Below, piece after piece: positions 1 to 11,097 of a DNA stretch of 64,000 nt (position 1 is the stretch's first letter; the number at the start of each line of letters is the position of its first letter). The DNA lies in NCBI RefSeq assembly GCF_025060375.1, contig NZ_JANXCG010000012.1, positions 1-64,000 of the forward strand, read 5' to 3'. The notes beneath the pieces are model-generated. The model was not told the origin of the DNA and did not search any database. It was given only the letters and a program-made list of their open reading frames with translations. Both the position numbers and the translations under genes were made by a program. The stretch is from Meiothermus sp. Lineage in GTDB: Bacteria > Deinococcota > Deinococci > Deinococcales > Thermaceae.

Positions 1-284
1 TCAATCTCCCAGGTCAGCACCAGATGCCGCTGGCCCTCGAGCTCGAGGGCCACCCAGGGCCGCCCCTGGCCGGGGGGGGGCCGCGGGGTTTCGGTCAGCA
101 GCCCTTCCGATATGAGCTCGGCAACGGCTTCACTCACCGCAGAGGGCGAGAGGCCCAGCTTGCGGGCCAGCCTAAGCCGGGAGATTCCCTTCTCGGCCCG
201 GATGGCCCGCAGGATGCGGGTGCGGTGCCAGCGCCGAAGCTGCCGGGTGCCGCCCTGGGGGGTGTTCTTGATTGCTTCAGACAT
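1..284 (-). CDS. ROK-family transcriptional regulator, N-terminal wHTH part (truncated by window edge)
   Basis: Own translation of the complement from ATG at 284: MSEAIKNTPQGGTRQLRRWHRTRILRAIRAEKGISRLRLARKLGLSPSAVSEAVAELISEGLLTETPRPPPGQGRPWVALELEGQ..., a ROK/NagC/XylR-type HTH; open to the window edge. Confidence 0.75.
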   Translation of the reverse strand, partial: MSEAIKNTPQGGTRQLRRWHRTRILRAIRAEKGISRLRLARKLGLSPSAVSEAVAELISEGLLTETPRPPPGQGRPWVALELEGQRHLVLTWEI

Positions 285-333
285 AACCTGGTTATAGATG
301 GGGGCCTGGGGAGGAATTTTTTCTTATGCCGAA

Positions 334-362
334 ATAATATCGCCACCCGCCCATGAAGTCAA
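334..362 (-). promoter_or_regulatory. sigma-A type promoter for the ROK gene (TTGACT-N17-TATTAT)
   Basis: Complement reads TTGACT (362..357), 17-nt spacer, TATTAT (339..334), upstream of ATG at 284. Confidence 0.6.
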
Positions 363-393
363 TCTGGAATCCCCAGGAAAAACAGCGTTCTGG

Positions 394-1440
394 CTAGCGG
401 ATCGCGACCCAGCCTCCGTTCTGGGCGCTCTGCACCACCGCCTCAATCACCTTTTGCGCGGCCAGGCCGTCTTCCAGGCTCGGCTCGGGCTGCTGGCCGG
501 TGCGAACCCCCTGAAGGAAGCGCCGGGCCAGCTCGACAAACTGGAAGTAGCCCCAGGGGCTCTCGGGGTTGCGCCCCCGCAACAGGCTGGGGTCGGGCGC
601 AACTTCCAGAAACTGACCGGGACGCCGGGCCAGCAGAAGCCGGTAGCTCTTGCCCTGCCCCCACAGGGCAGGGGAAAGCAACAGGGCCCCCTTGCTGCCC
701 TGGATCTCCAGCTTTAGCTGTTGGTCCTGGCCCACGTGCACCCGCGAGAGCGAGAACGCCCCGCTGGCTTCCCCCAACCGGGCCAGCAGCGCGCCCTCGT
801 CGAAGTTGGTGACCGGGTCGGCCCGCCGGAAGTGGATGTGGGCCTGGGCCATCACCTGGGTGAACTCGAGGCCCGTGACCATCCGCACCAGGTCGAACAG
901 GTGGGCCCCCAGATCGGCCAGCGCCCCACCGGCCCCGCCAGTCTCGGCCTTAGCCCGCCAGGGGGTCGGGCCCTCCGGGTCGCCCATAAAGCCCCCGTGG
1001 AAGTGGCCGCGCAGGTAGAGCACCTCCCCAATCTCGCCCGAACGCACAATCTGCTGAGCGGTTTCGGCGGCCAGGTCGCCCCGGCTGGTCAGGGCGGTCA
1101 GGCCGATGCGCCGGTGCTGCTGGGCGGCCTGCACGATGGCCTCGGCCTCGGCCAGGGTGCGGGCCAGGGGCTTTTCCATAAAAAGGTGCTTGCCTGCCGC
1201 CAAAGCCTGCAAGCCCAGCGGGGCGTGGGTGTCGTCGGTGGTGGAGATGGCCACCGCCTCGCAGTCTTGCAGAAGCTCCTGGTAGCTGGGGTAGGCCCGC
1301 AGGCCAAACCGCGCGGCGAGTTCCCGGGCGTGGGCCGGGGTACGGCTGTAAACGCCGCTCACCTGGGCCCCTGCCGCCTGGAAGGCCGGCAGGTGGGCGT
1401 ACCCGGCCCACCAGCCCGCGCCGACGATGCCAATGCGCAT
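394..1440 (-). CDS. Gfo/Idh/MocA family oxidoreductase
   Basis: MRIGIVGAGWWAGYAHLPAFQAAGAQVSGVYSRT... N-terminal Rossmann fold; EKPLARTLAEAE motif. Confidence 0.9.
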   Translation of the reverse strand: MRIGIVGAGWWAGYAHLPAFQAAGAQVSGVYSRTPAHARELAARFGLRAYPSYQELLQDCEAVAISTTDDTHAPLGLQALAAGKHLFMEKPLARTLAEAEAIVQAAQQHRRIGLTALTSRGDLAAETAQQIVRSGEIGEVLYLRGHFHGGFMGDPEGPTPWRAKAETGGAGGALADLGAHLFDLVRMVTGLEFTQVMAQAHIHFRRADPVTNFDEGALLARLGEASGAFSLSRVHVGQDQQLKLEIQGSKGALLLSPALWGQGKSYRLLLARRPGQFLEVAPDPSLLRGRNPESPWGYFQFVELARRFLQGVRTGQQPEPSLEDGLAAQKVIEAVVQSAQNGGWVAIR

Positions 1441-1461
1441 AGGGAGTCCTCTCTTTCGGCG

Positions 1462-2232
1462 TTAGCCGGTGGGTAGGGGTGTCTGGGCTGGGCGGGCGTT
1501 TTTGGGCATCACACCGCCGATAATCATGCCCAGCACGTCGTCGTGGCTCACGTCCTGGGTGTAGACCGTGCCCACCACCCGTCCGTTTTTCATCACGGTA
1601 ATCCGGTCGGCCAGGTCAAACACGTCGTGCAGGTCGTGGGAGATGAGAAAAATTCCCACCCCCTCGGCCTTGAGGGCTTTGATTAGCTCACCCACCTTGG
1701 CGGTCTCCTCAGGGCCCAGGGCGGCGGTGGGCTCGTCCATGATGAGGCAGCGGGCCTTGAAATAAAGCGCCCGCCCGATGGCCACCGTCTGGCGCTGGCC
1801 GCCCGACATCTGGGCCACCGGTACGCGTAAGGAGGGGATTTTAACCCTTAGGCGGTCAAGGGTTTTGCGGGCTTCCAGCTCCATGAAATCCTCGTCCAGC
1901 CTTATTCCCCGCACCTTTTCCCGCCCCAGGAAGACGTTGGCCACCGCGTCTAGGTTGTCGGCTAGGGCCAGGTTTTGGTAGATGGTTTCGATTCCCAGGG
2001 CCTGGGCGTCTTGCGGTGAGCGGATTTGGACCTCCCGCCCATCTACCCGAATCTGTCCCGAGTCAGCCTGGTAGGCGCCCGAGAGCACCTTGATCAGGGT
2101 GGACTTGCCGGCGCCGTTGTGCCCCAGCAGGCCGACCACCTCACCGGGGTATAGGTTGACCGAGACGTTGTCTAGGGCCTGGTTTCCACCAAAGCGCAAG
2201 CAGATATTCCGCATTTCCACAAGGGGGGTCAT
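1462..2232 (-). CDS. Sugar ABC transporter ATP-binding protein (xylose/ribose type)
   Basis: Walker [10 protein letters not shown], signature MSGGQRQ, Walker B CLIMDEP; start [14 protein letters not shown]; ends [15 protein letters not shown]. Confidence 0.9.
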   Translation of the reverse strand: MTPLVEMRNICLRFGGNQALDNVSVNLYPGEVVGLLGHNGAGKSTLIKVLSGAYQADSGQIRVDGREVQIRSPQDAQALGIETIYQNLALADNLDAVANVFLGREKVRGIRLDEDFMELEARKTLDRLRVKIPSLRVPVAQMSGGQRQTVAIGRALYFKARCLIMDEPTAALGPEETAKVGELIKALKAEGVGIFLISHDLHDVFDLADRITVMKNGRVVGTVYTQDVSHDDVLGMIIGGVMPKNARPAQTPLPTG

Positions 2233-2234
2233 GC

Positions 2235-3455
2235 CTACCTCCGGTTTCTCAGGTAGACCGAGTTCCAGATCACCGCAGCCAGCAGCACCAACCCCAGCAC
2301 CACGTTTTGCCATTCGGTTGGCAGACCCATCAGCACCATTCCGCTGCGCAGCGAGGACATCAGAAGCGCCCCCAGTGCGGCTCCCACAATGGTGCCGCTC
2401 CCGCCCGAAAGCGCAGTGCCGCCAATCACCGCCGCGGCGATTACGTCGAGCTCGAGCAGGTTCCCCATGCTGTTGGTCACAAAGTTGAGCCGTGCGGCCT
2501 GCACCGCCCCGGCCAGCGCGGCTAGGACCCCCATCAGGGCAAAAACCGCCACCAGCGTGCGCTTGACGTTGATTCCGGCCAGCAAAGCTGCCTCGGGGTT
2601 GCCGCCAATGGCGAACACATACCGTCCGAAGCGGGTGTTGAGGGCCACCCAGTTGAGCGCGAAGAGCACCGCCAGGGTAATCAGCACCGGCACCGGCATT
2701 CCCCGGGGGGTGTTGGTGCCGGGGTAGGGAAAGGCATTCATCACCAGCACAAAGGCCAGAACCACCAGCACGAGGAAGCCGTTCACCACAACTTCAGCCC
2801 AGAGGGGCCGCACCGGAAGGCCGTTCTTGAGCCGGCGGCTGCGGTTGCTCAGGGCTTGATAGACGATGTAGACCATCACCAAAAGCCCCACCACCCAGGT
2901 CCAGAACTCTCCGATGGAGCCGTTGAGCCCACCCCCCAGCACCTTGAAGTTGTCGTCGAGGGGGCCGATGGTACGACCGCTGGCCACAATGAAGGTGGCG
3001 TTGCGAAAGATGAGCAGCCCCGCCAGCGTGACCACAAAGGCCGGCACCCCCCAGTAGGCCACCCAGTAGCCCTGAAAGGCCCCTATCAGGGCTCCAAGCA
3101 GCAGTCCTGCCAGAAGGGCCAGCGCCCAGTGCCCGCCCCAGCCCAGCGGAGGGACTGTCTGAATAAGGGCCATGATCATCCCAGTGAAACCCAGGACGGA
3201 GCCTACCGAAAGGTCGATCTGGCGGGCGACAATGACCAGCACCATGCCGCCAACCATGATGCCTACCACAGCGGTTTGAACCGATAGGTTCCAAAGGTTC
3301 TGCGGGCTTAGGAACTGCCCCGGCTGGTTGAGGGTTAGAATTTGAAAAACCACCCAGACCACTGCCAGCACCACCAGCATGGTCAGGACGCGTACGTCCA
3401 CCCCCAGGCTGCTAATCAGGTCGAGGCGGGCCCTTGTGGCGCTATGCATCTGCAT
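2235..3455 (-). CDS. Sugar ABC transporter permease (XylH/RbsC-like)
   Basis: Multi-[24 protein letters not shown] and [20 protein letters not shown] motifs of the CUT2 permease family. Confidence 0.9.
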   Translation of the reverse strand: MQMHSATRARLDLISSLGVDVRVLTMLVVLAVVWVVFQILTLNQPGQFLSPQNLWNLSVQTAVVGIMVGGMVLVIVARQIDLSVGSVLGFTGMIMALIQTVPPLGWGGHWALALLAGLLLGALIGAFQGYWVAYWGVPAFVVTLAGLLIFRNATFIVASGRTIGPLDDNFKVLGGGLNGSIGEFWTWVVGLLVMVYIVYQALSNRSRRLKNGLPVRPLWAEVVVNGFLVLVVLAFVLVMNAFPYPGTNTPRGMPVPVLITLAVLFALNWVALNTRFGRYVFAIGGNPEAALLAGINVKRTLVAVFALMGVLAALAGAVQAARLNFVTNSMGNLLELDVIAAAVIGGTALSGGSGTIVGAALGALLMSSLRSGMVLMGLPTEWQNVVLGLVLLAAVIWNSVYLRNRR

Positions 3456-3516
3456 GTGAAGGCTTCCTCCCGAGCACGGTTTTGTTGATTATAAGCAAGC
3501 GCTTTCTGGTCTTATG

Positions 3517-3549
3517 AAAAAGGGCAGGCCCGGCCCGGCCCACCCTTTT
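3517..3549 (-). terminator. Hairpin with U-tract between sugar-binding protein and permease genes
   Basis: Complement AAAAGGGTGGGCC-GGGCC-GGGCCTGCCCTTTTT folds with the A-run/U-run and GGG/CCC paired. Confidence 0.5.
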
Positions 3550-3564
3550 CGCTTTAGTAGAACT

Positions 3565-4602
3565 TCAGCGGCAGGCCGCAGGCGCAGTCGGGCCGCTCAC
3601 CCCTTGACACAGAGCTTGCTTGCTGATCCATCCGGCTTTCAGCACCACATCCAAGTTGTCTTTGGTGATGGGAATGGGCTTGAGCAGCACCGCATTCATG
3701 CGCACCTTTTTAGGCCCATCGGCGAAGACAGTGCGGCCCGGGATTTTGTCCATAGGGGTGCCGCGGGCCAGCAACACCGCAATCTCGGCAGCGCGGCGGC
3801 CTAGTTCGCGGGCGTCTTTCCACACGCTCACGGTCTGAAGGCCCCGCGCCACCCGGTTGAGGGCGGCCTGGTCGCCGTCCTGGCCCGAAACCGGAACCTT
3901 CCCGGCCAGCCCCACCGCGGCCAGCGCAGCCACCACGCCCCCGGCGGTGCCGTCGTTGGAGGCCACCACCGCGTCTACTTTGTTGCCGTTAGCGGTGAGA
4001 ATTTGCTCCATGTTGCGCTGGGCCACCTCGGGCTTCCAGCCTTCGGTGTACTGCTTGCCCACCACCTTGATATCCCCCCGCTTGATGGCCGCGTCGAGCA
4101 CCTCGAGCTGCCCTTTGTGCAGGAAGTCGGCGTTGGGGTCGGTGTTGGCTCCCAGAATGAAGGCGTAGTTGCCCTTGGGCCGCACCTTGTATACCTCGCG
4201 GGCCTGCATCCGGCCGACCTCCACGTTGTCGAAGGTGATGTAGAAGGCGTAGTCGTTTTCGATCAGGCGGTCGTAGGCGATGACCGGGATTCTAGCGGCC
4301 TTGGCTTTGTCAATGGCGGGCAGGATGGCGTCTTTGTCCCAGGCCAGGATAATCAGGGCCTTGGCCCCCCGGGCAATAAGGGCATCAATGTCGTTGAGCT
4401 GCTTTTCTGAAGAGCTCTGGGCGTCGGCGCTGATGTAGGTTGCCCCCATTCGGCCAAGCTGTTCGCGGATGGCGCGCTCGTCAATCTTCCAGCGCTCTTC
4501 CTGGAAGTTCGACCAGCTGACCCCCACAATTAGCTGCTGGGCAAAACCAGGGGCTAACATTGCAAAAAGCAAAAGCACCAACATCTTGGCGAGCGACTTC
4601 AT
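3565..4602 (-). CDS. Sugar ABC transporter substrate-binding protein (xylose-type, XylF-like)
   Basis: Signal peptide [23 protein letters not shown]; periplasmic-binding family 4 fold: [29 protein letters not shown]. Confidence 0.9.
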   Translation of the reverse strand: MKSLAKMLVLLLFAMLAPGFAQQLIVGVSWSNFQEERWKIDERAIREQLGRMGATYISADAQSSSEKQLNDIDALIARGAKALIILAWDKDAILPAIDKAKAARIPVIAYDRLIENDYAFYITFDNVEVGRMQAREVYKVRPKGNYAFILGANTDPNADFLHKGQLEVLDAAIKRGDIKVVGKQYTEGWKPEVAQRNMEQILTANGNKVDAVVASNDGTAGGVVAALAAVGLAGKVPVSGQDGDQAALNRVARGLQTVSVWKDARELGRRAAEIAVLLARGTPMDKIPGRTVFADGPKKVRMNAVLLKPIPITKDNLDVVLKAGWISKQALCQGVSGPTAPAACR

Positions 4603-4676
4603 GTCCTCTCCTCCTTGGGTTGAGCCGAGACCTACAGGCACGTCGGAGAAGGCCTTGGTTTTTTCGACTCAAAAAA

Positions 4677-4705
4677 AAACTACCACTGCCTCATATAGAT
4701 GTCAA
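4677..4705 (-). promoter_or_regulatory. Candidate promoter TTGACA-N17-TAGTTT for the sugar ABC operon
   Basis: Complement TTGACA 4705..4700 and TAGTTT 4682..4677, ~75 bp upstream of ATG 4602. Confidence 0.45.
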
Positions 4706-4919
4706 CATCCCAAACGCTTGTGCGCTTCAAAGCCGTGCCAGACGCTATTTCACATGCTCCGGTTGCCGGTGTCGTGGTGGCGGACCAACCCGGCCGTTGG
4801 GAGTGCCGGGGCTCGAGCTCAGGGCTCAAGCGGTGCAGGAAGGTCTCGAAAATAACCCGCTTCCCGCCAACAGCCTCTGGACTAGGCGGAATGAGGCCGC
4901 AGACCACCAACCTTGGCTT

Positions 4920-6866
4920 TCAGTCCTCGAGGTAGGTGTACCCCACCAGCTCCCGCGCGTAGAGCTCCATGAAGGCGCCCTTCTCGGCGGGGGTGAGCTT
5001 CCTGGAGGAGCGTACCAGCTTCTCCACCGCCTCAGCCAGCTCGCCCTCTTCGTAGCCCATTTTCTCAATGACCCGTCGCGCCTTTTCCCCCAGGATAAAC
5101 CGCTCAATCTCGTAGCCGTCCTCGCTGACCACCACGTGGGCCTCCCCAATCCGCCCGAACAGGTTGTGGCTCATGCCCAGCACATCCTGGTAGGCTCCGG
5201 TGAGGAAAACCCCCAGGTAGTAGGGTTCGCCCGGGCGAACCTCGTGCACCGGCAGGGTGTGGCGCACATCGTGGGTGTCGATGAAGCGGTCTATTCTGCC
5301 ATCCGAGTCGCAGGTGATGTCGACTAAGGTGGCCTCCCGGGTGGGCCGCTCGTTGAGGCGGGAGAGTGGCACGATGGGGAACATCTGCTTGATGGCCCAG
5401 GTGTCGGGGAGGCTCTGGAAGAGGCTGAAGTTGCAGACCAGCTTGTCGGCCAGCATCTTTTGCAGGTCCTCGAGCTCATCGGCGGGGTAGTCGAACTCCT
5501 GGGCGAACTGCAGGGTTTTGCGGGCGATTTGGTAAAAGAGTGCCTCGGCCGCGGCCCGATCGCGCAGCGAGATGAGGCCCAGGTCGTAGAGGCTCTGGAC
5601 GGTGTCCTTGTTGGCGAAGGCGTCGTGGTAGACCTCCCGGTAGTTCTTGGCCGAGATGCTCCGGGCCAGCTCCTGCATCTCCTGCACCACCGGGTGGGCG
5701 TTCTTGGGGACCTCCACCCGCTCTTCCCCAGGGGGGCGGATGGTGTCGACGACCTGCAGCACCAGCACGCTGTGGTAGGCGGTGACCGCCCGGCCCGACT
5801 CGGTGACCAGGATGGGATGGGGCTCTCCGTGGCCGTCGCAGATATCCCGGGTCACATAGACCAGGTCCTCGGCGTACTCCTCCAGGGTGTAGTTGGCCGA
5901 GGCGTAGAAAGCGGTCTTGGAGCCGTCGTAGTCCACGGCCAGGCCGCCCCCCAGGTTCAAGTAGCGCACCGGGGCCCCTAGCTTGCGCAGCTGCACGTAG
6001 GTCTGGGCAATCTCCCGCACGGCCTGCTTGATGCGCCGGATGTCGGTGACCTGGCTGCCGATGTGGGCGTGCAGCATGGCGATGGTGCCGAGCATCCCGG
6101 CCTCCGCCAGTATGTCCACAGCCCGGATGATCTCCGGGGTGGTGAAGCCAAACTTGGCCGACTCCCCTCCCGACTCCTCCCACTGGCCTGAGCCTCTGGT
6201 CTTGAGCTTGTAGCGGATGCCCAGCTGGGGCTCCACCGCGAGCTCCCGTGCGATGCGGATTACCCGCTCCAGCTCGGCGAACTTCTCCAGGGTAATCACC
6301 ACATTCCTGCCCAGCTTCTTGCCCATCAGGGCTAACCGGATGAAGTCGTCGTCCTTGAAGCCGTTGCAGGCGATGAGGGCCTCCCTGTGCAGGTCCTGGG
6401 CCAGGATAAGGGTCAGCTCGGCCTTTGAGCCAGCTTCTAGGCCATAGGCGTAGGGTTTCCCGGCCTTGGCTACGGTTTCCACCACGATTCGCCGCTGGTT
6501 GACCTTAACCGGGAACAGGCCCTGGTAGCCCCCCTGGTATCGGTACTTTTCGATGGCCCGTCGGAAGGCTTCGTTGAGGGCCACCACCCGGGCTTCTAGA
6601 ATCTGGGGGAAGCGAAGCATTACCGGCAGGGGCCGGCCCTCGTCACGCAGGTCCTGCACGATCTCGAAAAGCGAGGCGCTGGGGCCTTTGGGACCCAGCG
6701 GGGTGACCTCGAGCTCCCCGTCCTCTCCTACGCGAAAAAACCCCGCCCCCCAGTGGGGGACGAGGTAGGTCTCTTCAGCGTCCTTGGGGGTGTAGCGCTT
6801 GAGCTTCTCCAACTTGAATCGGCTTCTCCTCCCACAGGCTACGGTGGGGATGTCGGCGGCATCCAC
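4920..6866 (-). CDS. speA: Biosynthetic arginine decarboxylase
   Basis: GYQGLFPVKVNQRR PLP region, LNLGGGLAVDYDGSKT, VCNFSLFQSLPD; start codon position uncertain. Confidence 0.9.
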   Translation of the reverse strand: MDAADIPTVACGRRSRFKLEKLKRYTPKDAEETYLVPHWGAGFFRVGEDGELEVTPLGPKGPSASLFEIVQDLRDEGRPLPVMLRFPQILEARVVALNEAFRRAIEKYRYQGGYQGLFPVKVNQRRIVVETVAKAGKPYAYGLEAGSKAELTLILAQDLHREALIACNGFKDDDFIRLALMGKKLGRNVVITLEKFAELERVIRIARELAVEPQLGIRYKLKTRGSGQWEESGGESAKFGFTTPEIIRAVDILAEAGMLGTIAMLHAHIGSQVTDIRRIKQAVREIAQTYVQLRKLGAPVRYLNLGGGLAVDYDGSKTAFYASANYTLEEYAEDLVYVTRDICDGHGEPHPILVTESGRAVTAYHSVLVLQVVDTIRPPGEERVEVPKNAHPVVQEMQELARSISAKNYREVYHDAFANKDTVQSLYDLGLISLRDRAAAEALFYQIARKTLQFAQEFDYPADELEDLQKMLADKLVCNFSLFQSLPDTWAIKQMFPIVPLSRLNERPTREATLVDITCDSDGRIDRFIDTHDVRHTLPVHEVRPGEPYYLGVFLTGAYQDVLGMSHNLFGRIGEAHVVVSEDGYEIERFILGEKARRVIEKMGYEEGELAEAVEKLVRSSRKLTPAEKGAFMELYARELVGYTYLED

Positions 6867-6940
6867 CGTGCGCTGTCCAGCCCAAAGTCTAGAGCAAAAC
6901 GCCTCCGGATGCCATAGCCCAAGCCCTGACAGAACCCCCT

Positions 6941-9091
<2,151 letters not shown>

Positions 9092-9306
9092 ACTGCCTCC
9101 TTATGCGCCGGGCTCCTGCTTATATGCACTCCGAAAATAAGTTGTGTGCAACTGACCCTCGCGCACGCTCCCACAATACCACAAAATCCCAAAAGTCAAG
9201 CCAGATGTTTCAGGTTATTTTGACAAACGACCAAGATTTTCTGGACGGCTTGCCACATACAAGGGGAAAATTTGGCGAGAGGGGCAGTTGACTTATTAGC
9301 GCAGTG

Positions 9307-9329
9307 CTTATATGCTTCTTGCAACTAAG
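9307..9329. promoter_or_regulatory. Imperfect inverted repeat CTTATATGC-TTCTT-GCAACTAAG overlapping the nrtR promoter (possible operator)
   Basis: Arms match 7/9; preceded by TTGACT-N17-TATGCT promoter-like hexamers; ATG of nrtR at 9338. Confidence 0.35.
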
Positions 9330-9337
9330 TTTTGGCT

Positions 9338-10087
9338 ATGCCGCCCAGCCGAGAGCCCCCCATAGAACCCCTAGACGCTGCCCTCTACGACCGCCCTTCG
9401 GTCACGGTAGATGTGGTGGTTCTTACCCTGCGCGGGGGGTGTTTGGAGGTTCTCCTGGTTCGGCGCAAGGAGCATCCATTTCTTAACTATTGGAGCCTGC
9501 CGGGGGGGCTTATCTGGAAGGGGGAGTCGCTGGATGAGGCGGCGGCGCGGGTGCTCAGGCACAAAGCAGGCCTCGAGGCGGAGGTCGGTCGGACCCGTCG
9601 TCCGGGGGGGCACCCCATCTACCTGGAGCAGCTTTACACCTTCGGCAACCCCAACCGCGATCCGCGGGCCCGGGTGATCAGCGTGGCCTACTACGCCCTG
9701 GTGGAGCAGAGCCATGTCCGGGAAATTTCCGAGGAAAGCGCCCTTTTTCGCCTTTTGCTCAGGGATGAGGAGAACGTGGCGGAGATTTATGATGCAAAGG
9801 GGAAAAAGTACTCTTTGGCCTTTGACCATGCCGAAATTCTGGCGGTTGCGGTGCGGCGCATCCGGGGTAAGCTTTCCTACACCTCCATCGGCTTCGAGCT
9901 GTTGCCCGAACGCTTTACCCTTCGGGAGTTGCAGGCCGTCCATGAGGCCATCTTGCAGAAGAAGCTCAACAAGGCCTCTTTCCGGCGAAAGATGCTGGCC
10001 TCGGGGCTGCTTCAGCCCACCGGAGAGTTTGAGCGCGGTACAGGCTTTAGGCCCGCCGAGCTCTACCGCTTCCGGAGGGAAGTGTGA
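9338..10087 (+). CDS. nrtR: NrtR-type Nudix-domain transcriptional regulator of NAD metabolism
   Basis: N-terminal Nudix-like LVRRKEHPFLNYWSLPGG, C-terminal wHTH LPERFTLRELQAVHEAILQKKLNKASFRRKMLASGLL; next to NAD salvage genes. Confidence 0.85.
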   Translation: MPPSREPPIEPLDAALYDRPSVTVDVVVLTLRGGCLEVLLVRRKEHPFLNYWSLPGGLIWKGESLDEAAARVLRHKAGLEAEVGRTRRPGGHPIYLEQLYTFGNPNRDPRARVISVAYYALVEQSHVREISEESALFRLLLRDEENVAEIYDAKGKKYSLAFDHAEILAVAVRRIRGKLSYTSIGFELLPERFTLRELQAVHEAILQKKLNKASFRRKMLASGLLQPTGEFERGTGFRPAELYRFRREV

Positions 10088-11097
10088 AGACCGCAGTGTT
10101 CATAGGGCGCTTTCAGCCTCCGCACCGCGCCCACCTCGAGACCATTGAGCGCGCTTTGGCCCGCTACGGGCGTCTGGTGGTGGTGCTGGGAAGCGCCTTT
10201 GCCTACCCCACGCCCAAAAATCCCTTCAGCGAAGCGGTGCGGGAGGGGATGATCCGGGCCTGCCTGGGTTCCCAGCAGGAAGGTCGGCTTCAATTTGTGG
10301 CTGTTCCGGACGATTACTACGACGACCCCCGCTGGTTCCGTGCGGTGCGGGTGGCCGTGGAGGCCATTGCTGGCCCAGGGGCTGAGGTCTGCATCACGGG
10401 CTACCACAAGGATGAGAGCAGCTACTACCTGCATGGCTTTGGCAACTGGCCTTTTGAGCCGAGTGGGGTGGTGAGTTCTCTGAGCGCCACCGATGTGCGG
10501 AACAGCTACTTTGCTGGCAACAGCGACTGGAGGCTCATGGTGCCGGAGGCTGTTCGGCGATTTATGGAGCGGTTTGCCACCACCGCCGAGTTTGCCCGTT
10601 TACAGGCCGAGTGGAAAGCCCTGCAGCACTACCGCGCGCTCGAGGAGCGCTACCCTTACCCCATCCTCCACGTGGCCGCTAGTGCCTTTGTGCAGGCCCA
10701 GGGGCAGGTCTTGTTGGTGGAGCGCAAGGGGCCGCTGGGGCAAGGGGCCTGGGCCCTACCAGGAGGCTATGTGGAGCCTGACGAGACCCTGCTCGAGGCA
10801 GCCCTGCGGGAGCTGCGGGAGGAGACCGGTTTGCAACTGGAGCCCGCTGCCCTGAAGGCCACCAAGGCCTTTGACTACCCAGGCCGCAGCCTGCGGGGCC
10901 GGGTGATTAGTTTCGGGCACCACTTCAGCCTGGAGGGCCCCCCGCCCCGGGTGGAGGGCCGGGACGGCGCGGCGCGGGCCTTCTGGCTGCCCATAGCCGA
11001 GCTCGACCGGCACCAAGCCCGCTTTTTCGAAGACCACTACCAACAGGTCTGCTGGTTTTTAGGACGCGCACCCCAACCCCCAGAGGAGTTCAGATGA
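10084..11097 (+). CDS. nadM: Bifunctional NMN adenylyltransferase / Nudix hydrolase
   Basis: N-terminal GRFQPPHRAHLETIERAL nucleotidyltransferase motif; C-terminal Nudix box GGYVEPDETLLEAALRELREETGL. Confidence 0.92.
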   Translation: MKTAVFIGRFQPPHRAHLETIERALARYGRLVVVLGSAFAYPTPKNPFSEAVREGMIRACLGSQQEGRLQFVAVPDDYYDDPRWFRAVRVAVEAIAGPGAEVCITGYHKDESSYYLHGFGNWPFEPSGVVSSLSATDVRNSYFAGNSDWRLMVPEAVRRFMERFATTAEFARLQAEWKALQHYRALEERYPYPILHVAASAFVQAQGQVLLVERKGPLGQGAWALPGGYVEPDETLLEAALRELREETGLQLEPAALKATKAFDYPGRSLRGRVISFGHHFSLEGPPPRVEGRDGAARAFWLPIAELDRHQARFFEDHYQQVCWFLGRAPQPPEEFR

